A stretch of 29,861 nt of DNA from a virus. The DNA lies in the IMG/VR virus record IMGVR_UViG_3300048587_000356, positions 1-29,861 of that record; one strand, 5' to 3'. The notes under the pieces are model-generated. The model saw only the letters and a program-made list of their open reading frames with translations, was not told the origin of the DNA and ran no database searches. Of this stretch, positions 14,436-21,384 are shown one piece after another. The first letter of the stretch is position 1. The number at the start of each line of letters is the position of its first letter. The translations under genes were made by a program, and so were the position numbers.

Positions 14436-16898
14436 TCAACCCCCGTTGATCGAGTTCGTGCGGGTCGAATTGGGCCCGAGGGTGGAGACGAACGCCACCT
14501 CGCCGTCCGCGCGGTGGTAGTTGTACGTCCCGTCCTCATTGCGGGTGGTGTCGCCCGCGGCCTTGGCCCGGACGTAAGCCAGGGCGTCGACCGCCGGCTC
14601 GGAGTCCGCCGTAACGTAGGCCCAGACCGCCGCCGCGACCTCTTCGGCCGTCGCGCCGCCGCCCGCCACCAGCGTCCCGGTGAACCCGGTCCCGCCGGCT
14701 CCGTACTGGTATCCGGCCTCCACCTTGTCCGCCGGCGCGTCGGTTCGGGTGCCCGTCGACCCGTTGCCGCCCACGCCGTAGGACGTCCCTGAAAGGACCA
14801 GCGAGGCAGCCGGGACCGTCGCCGTGCCAGTGCGGTTGCTGGTGGTCGAGTTGGCCTTGTAGCTCTGGCCGATGACGTTGGCGACCCCGGGATCGCTCCA
14901 CCGATCGGAGCCGTCGTAAGTGCCCGTCCCGCCGTCCCCGGCGACGCCCGTCTTGACGTCCGAGAGCGATGGGACCGGCAGGGAGCCCGTCCGGTTGTTG
15001 CTCGTGCTGCCCGCCTTGTACGCGGTTCCGGATCGCACGTTGGCGACGCCCGGATCGGTCCAGCGGTCCGACCCGTCGTAGGTCCCGGTGCCGCCGTCGC
15101 CCGCCACGCCGACCTTGGTGTTCGCCAGGGACGGCACGACCAGCGTTCCTGTCGTCCCGTCGCCGCGATCCACGCCCGACCGGACGTCCCCGGCCGAGGC
15201 GTAGGCGGCCGGCTCCAGTACGGAGAGTACGTATCGCCCCGCCTGGTAGGCGGGGAGTTGGAACCCGCTGATGAGGTGCAGGCCGTCGCCCGACAACATG
15301 TCCAGCCCGTAAGTCGTGATCGCGTCGTTGACGAGCGAGGTGTAGAACCGCGTCGTCCCGTTCGCCTGCGTCGCCAGCCAGTCGTTGTAGGACTTCGTGA
15401 GGGCCTGCGAGGACCCGCCCGCCCTCTGGAACGGGCCGGTGATGAAGACCCGCGCGAACCCGCCCAGTTGCGCCCAGACCCGGCCGACGTACGTCTGGAA
15501 CGAGGCGAGCGACGTCGACTGGCCCACGTCGTTCGTCCCCAGGTCGAACATGACGTTCGCCGCCGAGATGCCGGCGCGGTCCGCCTCGGCGAGCGCGTTG
15601 GCGAGGAGCGTCGTCCCGGACTGCCCGTTCGTCGGGTCCTGGGTCGTGTTGGGCTGCCAGCTCGTCGATGCGGTGGAGTTGTAGACGGACGACCCGCCGA
15701 GGTTCATCGAGACCTCGCGCGAGCGATATCCCGACGTGTACAGGATCTGGGCGAACGTCGGCCCCCAGCCGCCGCGGCTGTCGCCGATCAGGAGGAAGTC
15801 GAAATCCCCCCGGGACAGCCTCGCCATCAGCGGCTCGGCCGTGTACGTCGTCGTCGTCCCGTCGGTCTGCTCCAGCTTGTAGAAGCCGGTCGTCCCGGCC
15901 GCGAGCGTGGCGTCGGACAGCAGCGGCGACGACTGGAGCGAGCCGAGGGCCGTCCCGCCCGAGGGCGTGAAGTTCGGCGTCGTCGTCGAGCGGTGCAGGC
16001 GGTACTGGTAGCCGGCGGGCGTCCCCGCGGCCGGGCGGTTGGCGTGGAAGTAGACGGTGGTCGTCGTCTGGTCGTAGCTGACCATCGACGTTCCGGTCAT
16101 CGTCCCGCCGCCGGCGTAGGTCCCGCGCATCGCGGCCCAGGGATCGGCGACCAGCGTGGCGAAATGGCCGTTGGTCGCCGGGTCCATCGTGCCGTTGTAC
16201 AGGCACGCCGCCGCCAGGTCGAAGTTGCCGACGCAGAACGCGTTGATCGTGACCGAGACTGTCCCGTGCGACGGGTTGAGGCCGGTGTAGGTGGCCCCCG
16301 TCGCCTCGGTGGTCACGTAGGCCTGGTCGGTGAGGTTGTAGACCTGGACGAGCCGCGACGTCCCGGAGTTGTAGGTGATCGCGACGGCGTACCACTTGTC
16401 GTTGGCCAGCGTGACCCCGGTCGACGCCTGGCTGCCGGTGCCGTAGCACTCGACGAGCTGGATCACGCCGGCCGTCGTCGTGTTGTAGCAGATGCCGGTC
16501 GTGGCGTTGGTCTCGTTGCAGCCGAAGACGTGAGTCAGCCGGGCCGCCGGGAGTATGCCCGCGCGGGGCTTAAATACCGCGAAGAACGTCCGCGGCACGG
16601 CGGTCGACGCGAGGCCGCGGCCGGGGATGTAGTAGGCCGGGTCTCCGTGGCGGACGCGAAGCGCCGGGGCGGTGATCGACCCCGCACTGAACAGCCCCGA
16701 CTGGACGCCCGACGGATGAGCCAGGCCGTTACGCACCGACCCGATGAACGGGATGGCGATCACGCTGCCGACGACGTCCCGCAGCGGCCCGTCGACCAGC
16801 GGGACGATCGCAGCCTGCATTTTCTCGCCGACAGTCCCGCCGGTGCTCAGCCATTCGGCGAACGCACCCGACGGCGGGCCGCTGGTAGGATTCGGCAT
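14436..16898 (-). CDS. Tail fibre with LamG-like domain and SGNH hydrolase
   Basis: An 820-residue protein; GGAG is nine bases before the ATG. Residues about 30-265 form a concanavalin-like (LamG-type) sandwich (FFAVFKPRAG, GVIQLVECYG, KWYAVAITYNSGT). After a linker, residues about 365-565 carry SGNH/GDSL hydrolase blocks: block I FLLIGDS (Ser near 373), block III FDLGTND near 455, and block V DGLH near 539. This predicts an esterase, plausibly removing acetyl or other acyl groups from surface polysaccharide. The C-terminal part has two nearly identical units with VAGDGGTGTYDGSDRW, then further gly-rich fibre-like units. The first part of the frame (MPNPTSGPPSGAFAEW) probably docks to the virion. 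Domain assignment is firm for the SGNH blocks, moderate for the LamG part. Confidence 0.8.
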   Translation of the reverse strand: MPNPTSGPPSGAFAEWLSTGGTVGEKMQAAIVPLVDGPLRDVVGSVIAIPFIGSVRNGLAHPSGVQSGLFSAGSITAPALRVRHGDPAYYIPGRGLASTAVPRTFFAVFKPRAGILPAARLTHVFGCNETNATTGICYNTTTAGVIQLVECYGTGSQASTGVTLANDKWYAVAITYNSGTSRLVQVYNLTDQAYVTTEATGATYTGLNPSHGTVSVTINAFCVGNFDLAAACLYNGTMDPATNGHFATLVADPWAAMRGTYAGGGTMTGTSMVSYDQTTTTVYFHANRPAAGTPAGYQYRLHRSTTTPNFTPSGGTALGSLQSSPLLSDATLAAGTTGFYKLEQTDGTTTTYTAEPLMARLSRGDFDFLLIGDSRGGWGPTFAQILYTSGYRSREVSMNLGGSSVYNSTASTSWQPNTTQDPTNGQSGTTLLANALAEADRAGISAANVMFDLGTNDVGQSTSLASFQTYVGRVWAQLGGFARVFITGPFQRAGGSSQALTKSYNDWLATQANGTTRFYTSLVNDAITTYGLDMLSGDGLHLISGFQLPAYQAGRYVLSVLEPAAYASAGDVRSGVDRGDGTTGTLVVPSLANTKVGVAGDGGTGTYDGSDRWTDPGVANVRSGTAYKAGSTSNNRTGSLPVPSLSDVKTGVAGDGGTGTYDGSDRWSDPGVANVIGQSYKANSTTSNRTGTATVPAASLVLSGTSYGVGGNGSTGTRTDAPADKVEAGYQYGAGGTGFTGTLVAGGGATAEEVAAAVWAYVTADSEPAVDALAYVRAKAAGDTTRNEDGTYNYHRADGEVAFVSTLGPNSTRTNSINGG
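14811..15134 (-). repeat. Two ~54-residue repeats in the SGNH fibre
   Basis: Within the minus-strand fibre gene two consecutive units of about 162 bp encode matching segments. Both contain VAGDGGTGTYDGSDRW followed by DPGVANV, then a Tyr-Lys segment and an N-R-T-G turn. The DNA copies differ mostly at third codon positions, so the duplication is old and the protein repeat has been kept. Confidence 0.75.
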
Positions 16899-16904
16899 CG
16901 AGGG

Positions 16905-17300
16905 TCACTCCGCGAATTCGAACACGGTCTGGACGACGAGGTGAGTCGGCAGGGGGCCGGGGAGCGCAACGACGTATGGGCCCGACGTCGGGAACGGGCC
17001 CCGGTGGATCTCGGACGGGACGGATGACGCCAGCCACGCGTCGGCGCTGACGAGCAATGGCTCGTGCGCTGGGTGGAAGTAGACGTGGCACACGGCGGGC
17101 TCGTTGGCCTCGCCGTCGTGCTCGGCGAACGTCAACGTGACGGTCGGCGTAGCCGAGTCGAGGTCGGCCGCGACGGAGATCGCCGTCCGGTCCGGCCGGC
17201 CGCCGTGCGTCGACTCCTCGGGCGGGGCGGTCGGCGCGGGGTCGAAGTACATGGGCCCGACGCGCGGGCCGAGAACGTAGCGGGACGCTCCGGGCATCAT
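16905..17300 (-). CDS. Small structural-region protein, unknown
   Basis: A 131-residue protein just upstream of the SGNH fibre gene. Two ATGs in tandem (17300 and 17297) follow a GGAG; the second has the better spacing. It has a Pro-rich N-terminal stretch, then a beta-structured segment (RTAISVAADLDSATPTVTLTFAEHDGEANEPAVCHVYFHPAHEP) and a final strand pair (YVVALPGPLPTHLVVQTVFEF). The compact beta pattern suits a fibre adaptor or minor virion protein; no family recognised. Confidence 0.6.
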   Translation of the reverse strand: MMPGASRYVLGPRVGPMYFDPAPTAPPEESTHGGRPDRTAISVAADLDSATPTVTLTFAEHDGEANEPAVCHVYFHPAHEPLLVSADAWLASSVPSEIHRGPFPTSGPYVVALPGPLPTHLVVQTVFEFAE

Positions 17301-17313
17301 CTACTCCGAATGA

Positions 17314-17342
17314 TTGCAACCTCGTACCGAACGGCGTAAGAT
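17314..17342 (+). promoter_or_regulatory. Sigma70-like promoter for the small plus-strand gene
   Basis: TTGCAA (17314-17319) and TAAGAT (17337-17342) are each four-of-six matches to the -35 and -10 consensus, with a spacer of exactly 17 bases. Transcription would start near 17349, ten bases before the GGAG that precedes the plus-strand ORF. No experimental support, and the consensus for the likely host is not known. Confidence 0.4.
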
Positions 17343-17371
17343 CGCCGCCGGACACGATGGAGTGCTTGACG

Positions 17372-17488
17372 ATGGATTCGAGCGAGGTTTGTATCGGGAT
17401 TGCGCTATGGGTTGCGTTCGCGGCGTGGCTAGCCTGGACGTGGCGGTCGACCGACCGGCGAGGGGACGATTACGACCCGCCGATGTGA
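17372..17488 (+). CDS. 38-residue single-TM protein, opposite strand
   Basis: A short reading frame against the direction of all neighbouring genes. It starts at ATG 17372, nine bases after GGAG (17359-17362); an upstream in-frame ATG at 17357 would give 43 residues but lacks a site. The protein starts MDSSEVC, has one hydrophobic segment of about 18 residues (VCIGIALWVAFAAWLAWTW) and a charged tail RSTDRRGDDYDPPM. Charge distribution favours the C-terminus in the cytoplasm. It fills almost all of the 202-bp gap between two minus-strand genes. With a promoter-like sequence upstream it looks like an autonomous cargo gene. The function cannot be inferred; chance ORF is the main alternative. Confidence 0.55.
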   Translation: MDSSEVCIGIALWVAFAAWLAWTWRSTDRRGDDYDPPM

Positions 17489-17502
17489 TCTCGCGGCGCG
17501 GG

Positions 17503-18366
17503 TCAGGCGCGGTCGCCGAGGCCGACCCCGGCGCGGAGGGTCCACGAGCCGGCGGAGGTCTTGGTGCCGAGAGAGGCGACCTTGCGGTTGAACAACCGCT
17601 GGCCGCTGGAGGCGTTGGCGATCCCCCACTCGTTCCACGCGAAGTTGGCCGTCGAGGGGGAGAACGTGGCCTGGAGCGTAAGCACGCGGGACTTGGAGGC
17701 GACGCCGCCGGACGTGTACGAGCCGTTGCCCGTCGAGCCCTCCAGCGTGAAGCCGGTGCCGCTGACGCTCGTCACCCGCCAGACGCCGTTGGCCGCCGTG
17801 TTGCCGCCCACGCCCTGGATGAAGACGAAGTCGCCTTCCGAGTAGCTGTTGGTGCAGGTCACGACGATCGGGCTCGCGTTCGTCGCCCCGGTGATCGCCT
17901 GGCCGGTCGTGCCGGTGGCGTGCGAGGGGTAGCCCGAGTCGACGAGCTGGCGGACCTTGTTCGTCGTCGCCTGGAGGTCGGTCTGGTCCTGCGCCTCGGC
18001 CGTCGAAGAGTCGCCGACGCAGAGGTGGGCGTTCGAGCCGTTGAGGTACGTCAGGGCCTGGCCGGACGTCGTCGTCCCGTTGCCGATGGCGTACTGCCAG
18101 ATGTTCGAGCTTCCGCCGATCATCAGCATGTTGTGGCGGACGACGCGGCTGTCGGTCGGCCGGTGCTGTGCGAAGAACCGCCGCTCGCCCTCGGCCTTGC
18201 CGAACTTCTCGCGATACCAGTCGACGTCGACGTTCGCGTACTCGTCGACAGCGACGATCGCGTTCCACGACGCGCTTTGGGCGGAAGGCGAGCCCTTCGG
18301 CCGATGGAACACCGGGTCGTCCGGCGCGCACGCCCCCGCGAAGACCGGCGGATAGCACAGGTCCAT
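17503..18366 (-). CDS. Structural protein with tail-fibre-type motif, unknown
   Basis: A 287-residue protein; ATG 18366 with AGGA upstream, and the frame before it is arginine-rich nonsense. The N-terminal 100 residues contain EYANVDVDWYREKFGKAEGERRFF. A central segment reads VQGVGGNTAANGVWRVTSVSGTGFTLEGSTGNGSYTSGG in pieces, a beta-hairpin motif repeated in many phage structural proteins (N-G-x-W-x-V-T, F-x-L-x-G-S-T). The C-terminus is beta-type (FAWNEWGIANASSG, SWTLRAGVGLG), as in some tail-fibre and minor structural proteins. It follows the connector-like gene by 26 bp, so it could be the head-proximal adaptor or a decoration protein. Confidence 0.65.
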   Translation of the reverse strand: MDLCYPPVFAGACAPDDPVFHRPKGSPSAQSASWNAIVAVDEYANVDVDWYREKFGKAEGERRFFAQHRPTDSRVVRHNMLMIGGSSNIWQYAIGNGTTTSGQALTYLNGSNAHLCVGDSSTAEAQDQTDLQATTNKVRQLVDSGYPSHATGTTGQAITGATNASPIVVTCTNSYSEGDFVFIQGVGGNTAANGVWRVTSVSGTGFTLEGSTGNGSYTSGGVASKSRVLTLQATFSPSTANFAWNEWGIANASSGQRLFNRKVASLGTKTSAGSWTLRAGVGLGDRA

Positions 18367-18392
18367 GGTTCGAGTGATCCTGTTGATGGTGG

Positions 18393-19085
18393 TCAGCCGC
18401 GGAGGATTCGCACCCGGGACGGGCCCGCGGGCGGGATGCAGCAGGTGGCGGGCTTCCAGCGGACCTGGACGCGGGACATGACGGCGGCGAGCCGGGTTTC
18501 GAGCGTCTTGAGCTTCGCGGCGAAGTCGCCGTCGCCCGTCCGCGTGCCCATGCCGTACTGGTTGATGAGCACGGTCAGCACCGTGGCCAGTTCCAGGTCT
18601 TTGAGGTCCCGTAGGTCGTCGGGCGTGTGGCAGAGGCTCGCGGCGTCGATGCCGTAGAGGCGGTTGAGCTGGTCGCTCGCCTGGGCGATCTGGGGCGCCA
18701 GGGAGCAGACCCGGAAGTCGACCGCGGTCGCGCCGGCGGGCGGCCCGGGGGCCTGGCCCACGCCGTCCGCGAAGCCGATGCGGCGGAGCGTCAGCGACCC
18801 GCCGGCGACGGCCGACACGGCAAAGTTGGCACCCGACCCGCGGATGAGTTGGGACGCGCCCGACGTCCCGCCCTTGAGCACGACGAGCATGCCCGCCGCG
18901 ACCCCCTGGGCCTCGAAGTCGACGGACTCCGACGTCAGCACCCACGGGGTGTCCTCGGCGAACACGCCGTCCGACCCGGACGCCAGCGTGGCCGCCTCGG
19001 GCGTCAGGATGGCGACGTCGCCCGGCGAGTACACCGCGATGTCCTCGTCGGTGCAGTAGGCGGGGGTGGTGGAGTAGGTGGGCAT
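18393..19085 (-). CDS. Head-tail connector-like protein
   Basis: A 230-residue protein placed between the head and tail genes. It starts MPTYSTTPAYCTDEDIAVYSPGD, and ..YCT.EDI.. is the usual start of head-tail connector families of the gp6/DUF1320 kind. A beta-rich insertion (residues about 45-130) is followed by helices (LAPQIAQASDQLNRLYGID, DDLRDLKDLELATVLTVLINQYG, FAAKLKTLETRLAAVMSRVQVRWK), matching the helical connector core. The insertion is not usual. No Shine-Dalgarno site is seen; an AT-rich 51-bp gap with an inverted repeat precedes it. Confidence 0.6.
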   Translation of the reverse strand: MPTYSTTPAYCTDEDIAVYSPGDVAILTPEAATLASGSDGVFAEDTPWVLTSESVDFEAQGVAAGMLVVLKGGTSGASQLIRGSGANFAVSAVAGGSLTLRRIGFADGVGQAPGPPAGATAVDFRVCSLAPQIAQASDQLNRLYGIDAASLCHTPDDLRDLKDLELATVLTVLINQYGMGTRTGDGDFAAKLKTLETRLAAVMSRVQVRWKPATCCIPPAGPSRVRILRG

Positions 19086-19120
19086 GGGCGTCGGGCTATA
19101 GTGAACGAATGTTTTTGCCT

Positions 19121-19137
19121 ATTCGCAAAATGCGAAT
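19121..19137. promoter_or_regulatory. Perfect inverted repeat in an AT-rich gap
   Basis: ATTCGC-AAAAT-GCGAAT is a perfect 6-bp palindrome with a 5-base loop. It sits at the end of the HExxH gene, in an otherwise unusually AT-rich 51-bp gap that also holds tttttgcct. TATAGC lies further toward the next gene's start. No T-tract follows, so it is not a standard terminator; an operator or promoter element is possible. Confidence 0.35.
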
Positions 19138-19547
19138 CAGTCGGTCGGCGATAGATCCCGCCTCGCGTCCACTAGAGCCCCGGCGATCAGGTCGATCGCC
19201 TGCTCCTGCGCGGTGTCGAACGGGCCGCCGTCCGGCGTAGCGAACGGGGCGAAGTGCAGGTGCAGCAGTTCGTGGACGATCGTCTTCTCGATGTCCTGGT
19301 CGTAGCCGAAGCGACTGGGCGGGTAGTCGATCGGGTCGATGATCTCGACGATCGCCCGCTTGGTCTCCAACTGCCATGTGCAGGTCCCGTCCGTCCCGGC
19401 GAGCGACATCTCGTGGACGCGGACGCACTTGATCCTGACCGTCCAGTCCTGGAGCCGGAGCCGCCGCTGCCACTCGGACAGCAGCGACTCCAACTCGGCC
19501 TGGGTCGGCGTGGGGAGCCGATCGGGGGTTGAGGTGGCGAGAGCCAT
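19137..19547 (-). CDS. HExxH-type putative metallopeptidase-like protein
   Basis: A 136-residue protein. Residues 88-98 read KTIVHELLHLH, containing the zincin motif HExxH at 92-96. A downstream helix DTAQEQAIDLIAGALVDAR carries Glu115, a possible third ligand as in SprT/ImmA-type small zincins. An N-terminal helix (ELESLLSEWQRRLRLQDWTVRIKCV) resembles the start of SprT-like domains (LxxWxxxLxLxDWxI). The gene is in the head-completion region, so a role in virion maturation or a vestigial fold in a connector protein is possible. Activity not proven; the family assignment is moderate. Confidence 0.65.
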   Translation of the reverse strand: MALATSTPDRLPTPTQAELESLLSEWQRRLRLQDWTVRIKCVRVHEMSLAGTDGTCTWQLETKRAIVEIIDPIDYPPSRFGYDQDIEKTIVHELLHLHFAPFATPDGGPFDTAQEQAIDLIAGALVDARRDLSPTD

Positions 19548-19550
19548 GCG

Positions 19551-20054
19551 TCACTTGCCCTTGGCCTTGGCGTCCTCGATCTTCGCCCTGACCGACTGGA
19601 GTTCGTCCGTGGCGGCCTTGAGCTTCGCCTGGAGTTCGGCGGCCATCTTGACCGCCTCGTCCCGCTCACGCTTCGTCTGCGCGAGCCTCGGGTCGTCCTC
19701 GGACGTCGCACGCTTCACGGCGTCGGCGACGGCCTTCTCGCGGGCCTCGCCCTGGCGGCGGGACTCGGCCTCTGCCTCCGCGAGCCGGGCCTTGAGTGCG
19801 GAGTTCTCGGAGCGGGCCTCGGCGAGTTCCTTGCGGACCGAGTCGACCGCCGCGAGCGATTGCTCGACCTGGAGCCGGACGGCGTCCACGTCGGCGGCCT
19901 GCCGCACCACGGCCGCGGCCACGGAGCCGTCGCCGTCGTCGGCCAGTTCCCACCCCTGGTCGCGATGGGCTGGGACGGCGGTGGGGTGGACCTCCAGAAA
20001 CTCGCCGTCCTTGTGCATCTCGACCAGGTCTTCGGCGGCCTTGTGCTTCGCCAT
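19551..20054 (-). CDS. Coiled-coil protein with N-terminal VHP-type motif
   Basis: A 167-residue protein next to the coat protein gene; GAGGAG stands eight bases before the ATG. The first 40 residues (DLVEMHKDGEFLEVHPTAVPAHRDQGWELAD) resemble a short domain found in small phage head-region proteins that carry the pattern DGE..EVHP..V..H...GW. Residues about 65-165 are an almost unbroken coiled coil rich in Ala, Glu, Lys and Arg. Downstream position relative to the coat gene suggests a head accessory or connector-related protein. Assembly role unknown. Confidence 0.65.
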   Translation of the reverse strand: MAKHKAAEDLVEMHKDGEFLEVHPTAVPAHRDQGWELADDGDGSVAAAVVRQAADVDAVRLQVEQSLAAVDSVRKELAEARSENSALKARLAEAEAESRRQGEAREKAVADAVKRATSEDDPRLAQTKRERDEAVKMAAELQAKLKAATDELQSVRAKIEDAKAKGK

Positions 20055-20080
20055 GCTCGTACTCCTCTATGTGAACGGGA

Positions 20081-20100
20081 CGGCGGCCCGAAGGCCGCCG
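20081..20100 (-). terminator. cUUCGg tetraloop hairpin after the coat gene
   Basis: On the minus strand CGGCGGCC-TTCG-GGCCGCCG forms a perfect 8-bp stem closed by a cUUCGg tetraloop, 20 bases after the coat protein stop. No U-tract follows, so it may be a partial terminator, an mRNA 3' stabiliser or a processing site that sets coat protein mRNA abundance. Confidence 0.55.
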
Positions 20101-20120
20101 CCCGATGTGTTCAGCCGCGA

Positions 20121-21293
20121 TCAACCCTGGAGGATGGCGATGTGCTCGGGCTTGATGGCCGCACAGCCCCAGGCCAGGCCGACGTAGTAGGCCATCTGCT
20201 TGAACTGGCGGTAGACGCACACCTCGAACGTGATGCCCGAGATGGGGTCGGTGATCTGCATCACGTCGTCGGCCTGGTCCATCGGTCGGCCGTCCTCGTC
20301 GGTCGGCGTGGCCGGGGCGCGGGTGACGAGCTGGACGGCCGAACGGACGAAGCCCACGTTCGGCGTGTAGTTGCCGTCGAGCGTCATGGCGTTGGCCGTG
20401 GGGATGGTCATCCTGGCACCGGGGGCGCCGATGGTGATCGTCCCGGGGGCCGCGACGCCGCTGTTCACGACGTACTTGTTGGCGCTGTCGGCGGCGAACG
20501 CCACGACGTCGCCCGCGTTCACCGTGCCGGTGCCGGTGACGAGCGCGATCGTGTTGACGCCGGCCGCTGTGGAGCCGGACGTGACGTAGCTGGCGCCGGT
20601 GCCCTTGGTGATCGGCTTGACGGCGCTGGAGTTGTGCAGCCAGAAGCCGGACAGCTCCTCGTCGGAGATGATGCCGGTCCGGCGGAAGTCGTTGCTCCCG
20701 TTCTCGTTGGCCTTGAGCAGCAAGGTCTGCTTGCCGCGGAGCTTCCGCACGGCGGCGGAGCCGAGGACGAGGTGACGGTCGCTCTGCGGCGCACCGTTGT
20801 CGTCCAGGATCTGGGCGAGCGCCGCGGAGTCGTCCAGGTCGGCCGCCGTCCCGAACGGGGTGGTGCCCGGGGTGCCGTAGGCGCGAGAGGCGGACTTGTA
20901 GGCCGCGTTGAACAGGTCGACCTCGACCATCCTGACGAGTTCGCGGAGCGCCTGCTGGAACTGGTTCGACAGGACGCCGCGGTAGAACCCGGCGTTGCGG
21001 GCGCTCTTCTGCTGCTCGCCGTTCCACGGGATGACCACGCTCTCCGACCTGGTGATCGTCAGCGTGGTGTAGCTGATGGCCTGGCCGGAAACGTCGGGCG
21101 GCGTGACGCCGGGCGTGTTGGTGACCGAGGTCACCGACGGCGTGATGGGGATCTTGATCGGGTCGTTGAGGGCGGCCTGCTCGGCCGACGCGTTGAGCGT
21201 CACGGCCGCCGTGAAACCGGTGATCTCGCGGCTCACGACGTCGAGCCCGTGGAACATCGCCGGGCTCAGCCCGGTCAGCGTATTGCTAGCCAT
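20121..21293 (-). CDS. Major capsid protein, P22-coat-like (HK97 fold)
   Basis: A 390-residue protein; AAAGGA precedes ATG 21293. The N-terminus MASNTLTGLSPAMFHGLDVVSREITGFTAAVTLNAS and the later IPWNGEQQKSARNAGFYRG, LRELVRMVEVDLFNAAYKSA and VLGSAAVRKLRGKQT follow the layout of P22 gene 5-like coat proteins. These include a Thr/Ile-rich inserted domain in the middle third (VTSGSTAAGVNTIALVTGTGTVNAGDVVAF) and a C-terminal strand DPISGITFEVCVYRQFKQM. The gene lies after the scaffold as expected, and hairpins flank it on both sides. The protein would form the icosahedral shell. Confidence 0.88.
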   Translation of the reverse strand: MASNTLTGLSPAMFHGLDVVSREITGFTAAVTLNASAEQAALNDPIKIPITPSVTSVTNTPGVTPPDVSGQAISYTTLTITRSESVVIPWNGEQQKSARNAGFYRGVLSNQFQQALRELVRMVEVDLFNAAYKSASRAYGTPGTTPFGTAADLDDSAALAQILDDNGAPQSDRHLVLGSAAVRKLRGKQTLLLKANENGSNDFRRTGIISDEELSGFWLHNSSAVKPITKGTGASYVTSGSTAAGVNTIALVTGTGTVNAGDVVAFAADSANKYVVNSGVAAPGTITIGAPGARMTIPTANAMTLDGNYTPNVGFVRSAVQLVTRAPATPTDEDGRPMDQADDVMQITDPISGITFEVCVYRQFKQMAYYVGLAWGCAAIKPEHIAILQG

Positions 21294-21314
21294 GGAATGC
21301 TGTCCTTTGGTGGA

Positions 21315-21377
21315 ACCCCGCCGGATGGCGGGAAGTTGAGGAGACAGGCTTTGGCGTCACCCGCCATCCAGCGGGGT
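21315..21377. promoter_or_regulatory. 18-bp inverted repeat in the coat gene leader
   Basis: Arms at 21315-21332 and 21360-21377 are complementary over 18 bp with one mismatch (a G-U wobble in the minus-strand RNA) and a 27-base loop. The element fills most of the gap between scaffold and coat genes and ends about 13 bases before the coat gene's AAAGGA site. It could stabilise the coat mRNA or tune its translation. Confidence 0.6.
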
Positions 21378-21384
21378 CCTCCGA

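Noticed and set aside
15258-17027. Long plus-strand ORF (589 residues) opposite the SGNH fibre
   Set aside because: Arg/Val-rich antisense frame; the minus strand holds SGNH motifs and a ribosome binding site.
19137-19554. 152-residue frame overlapping the HExxH gene
   Set aside because: Arg/His/Asp-rich shadow frame; the 136-residue frame carries HELLH and normal composition.
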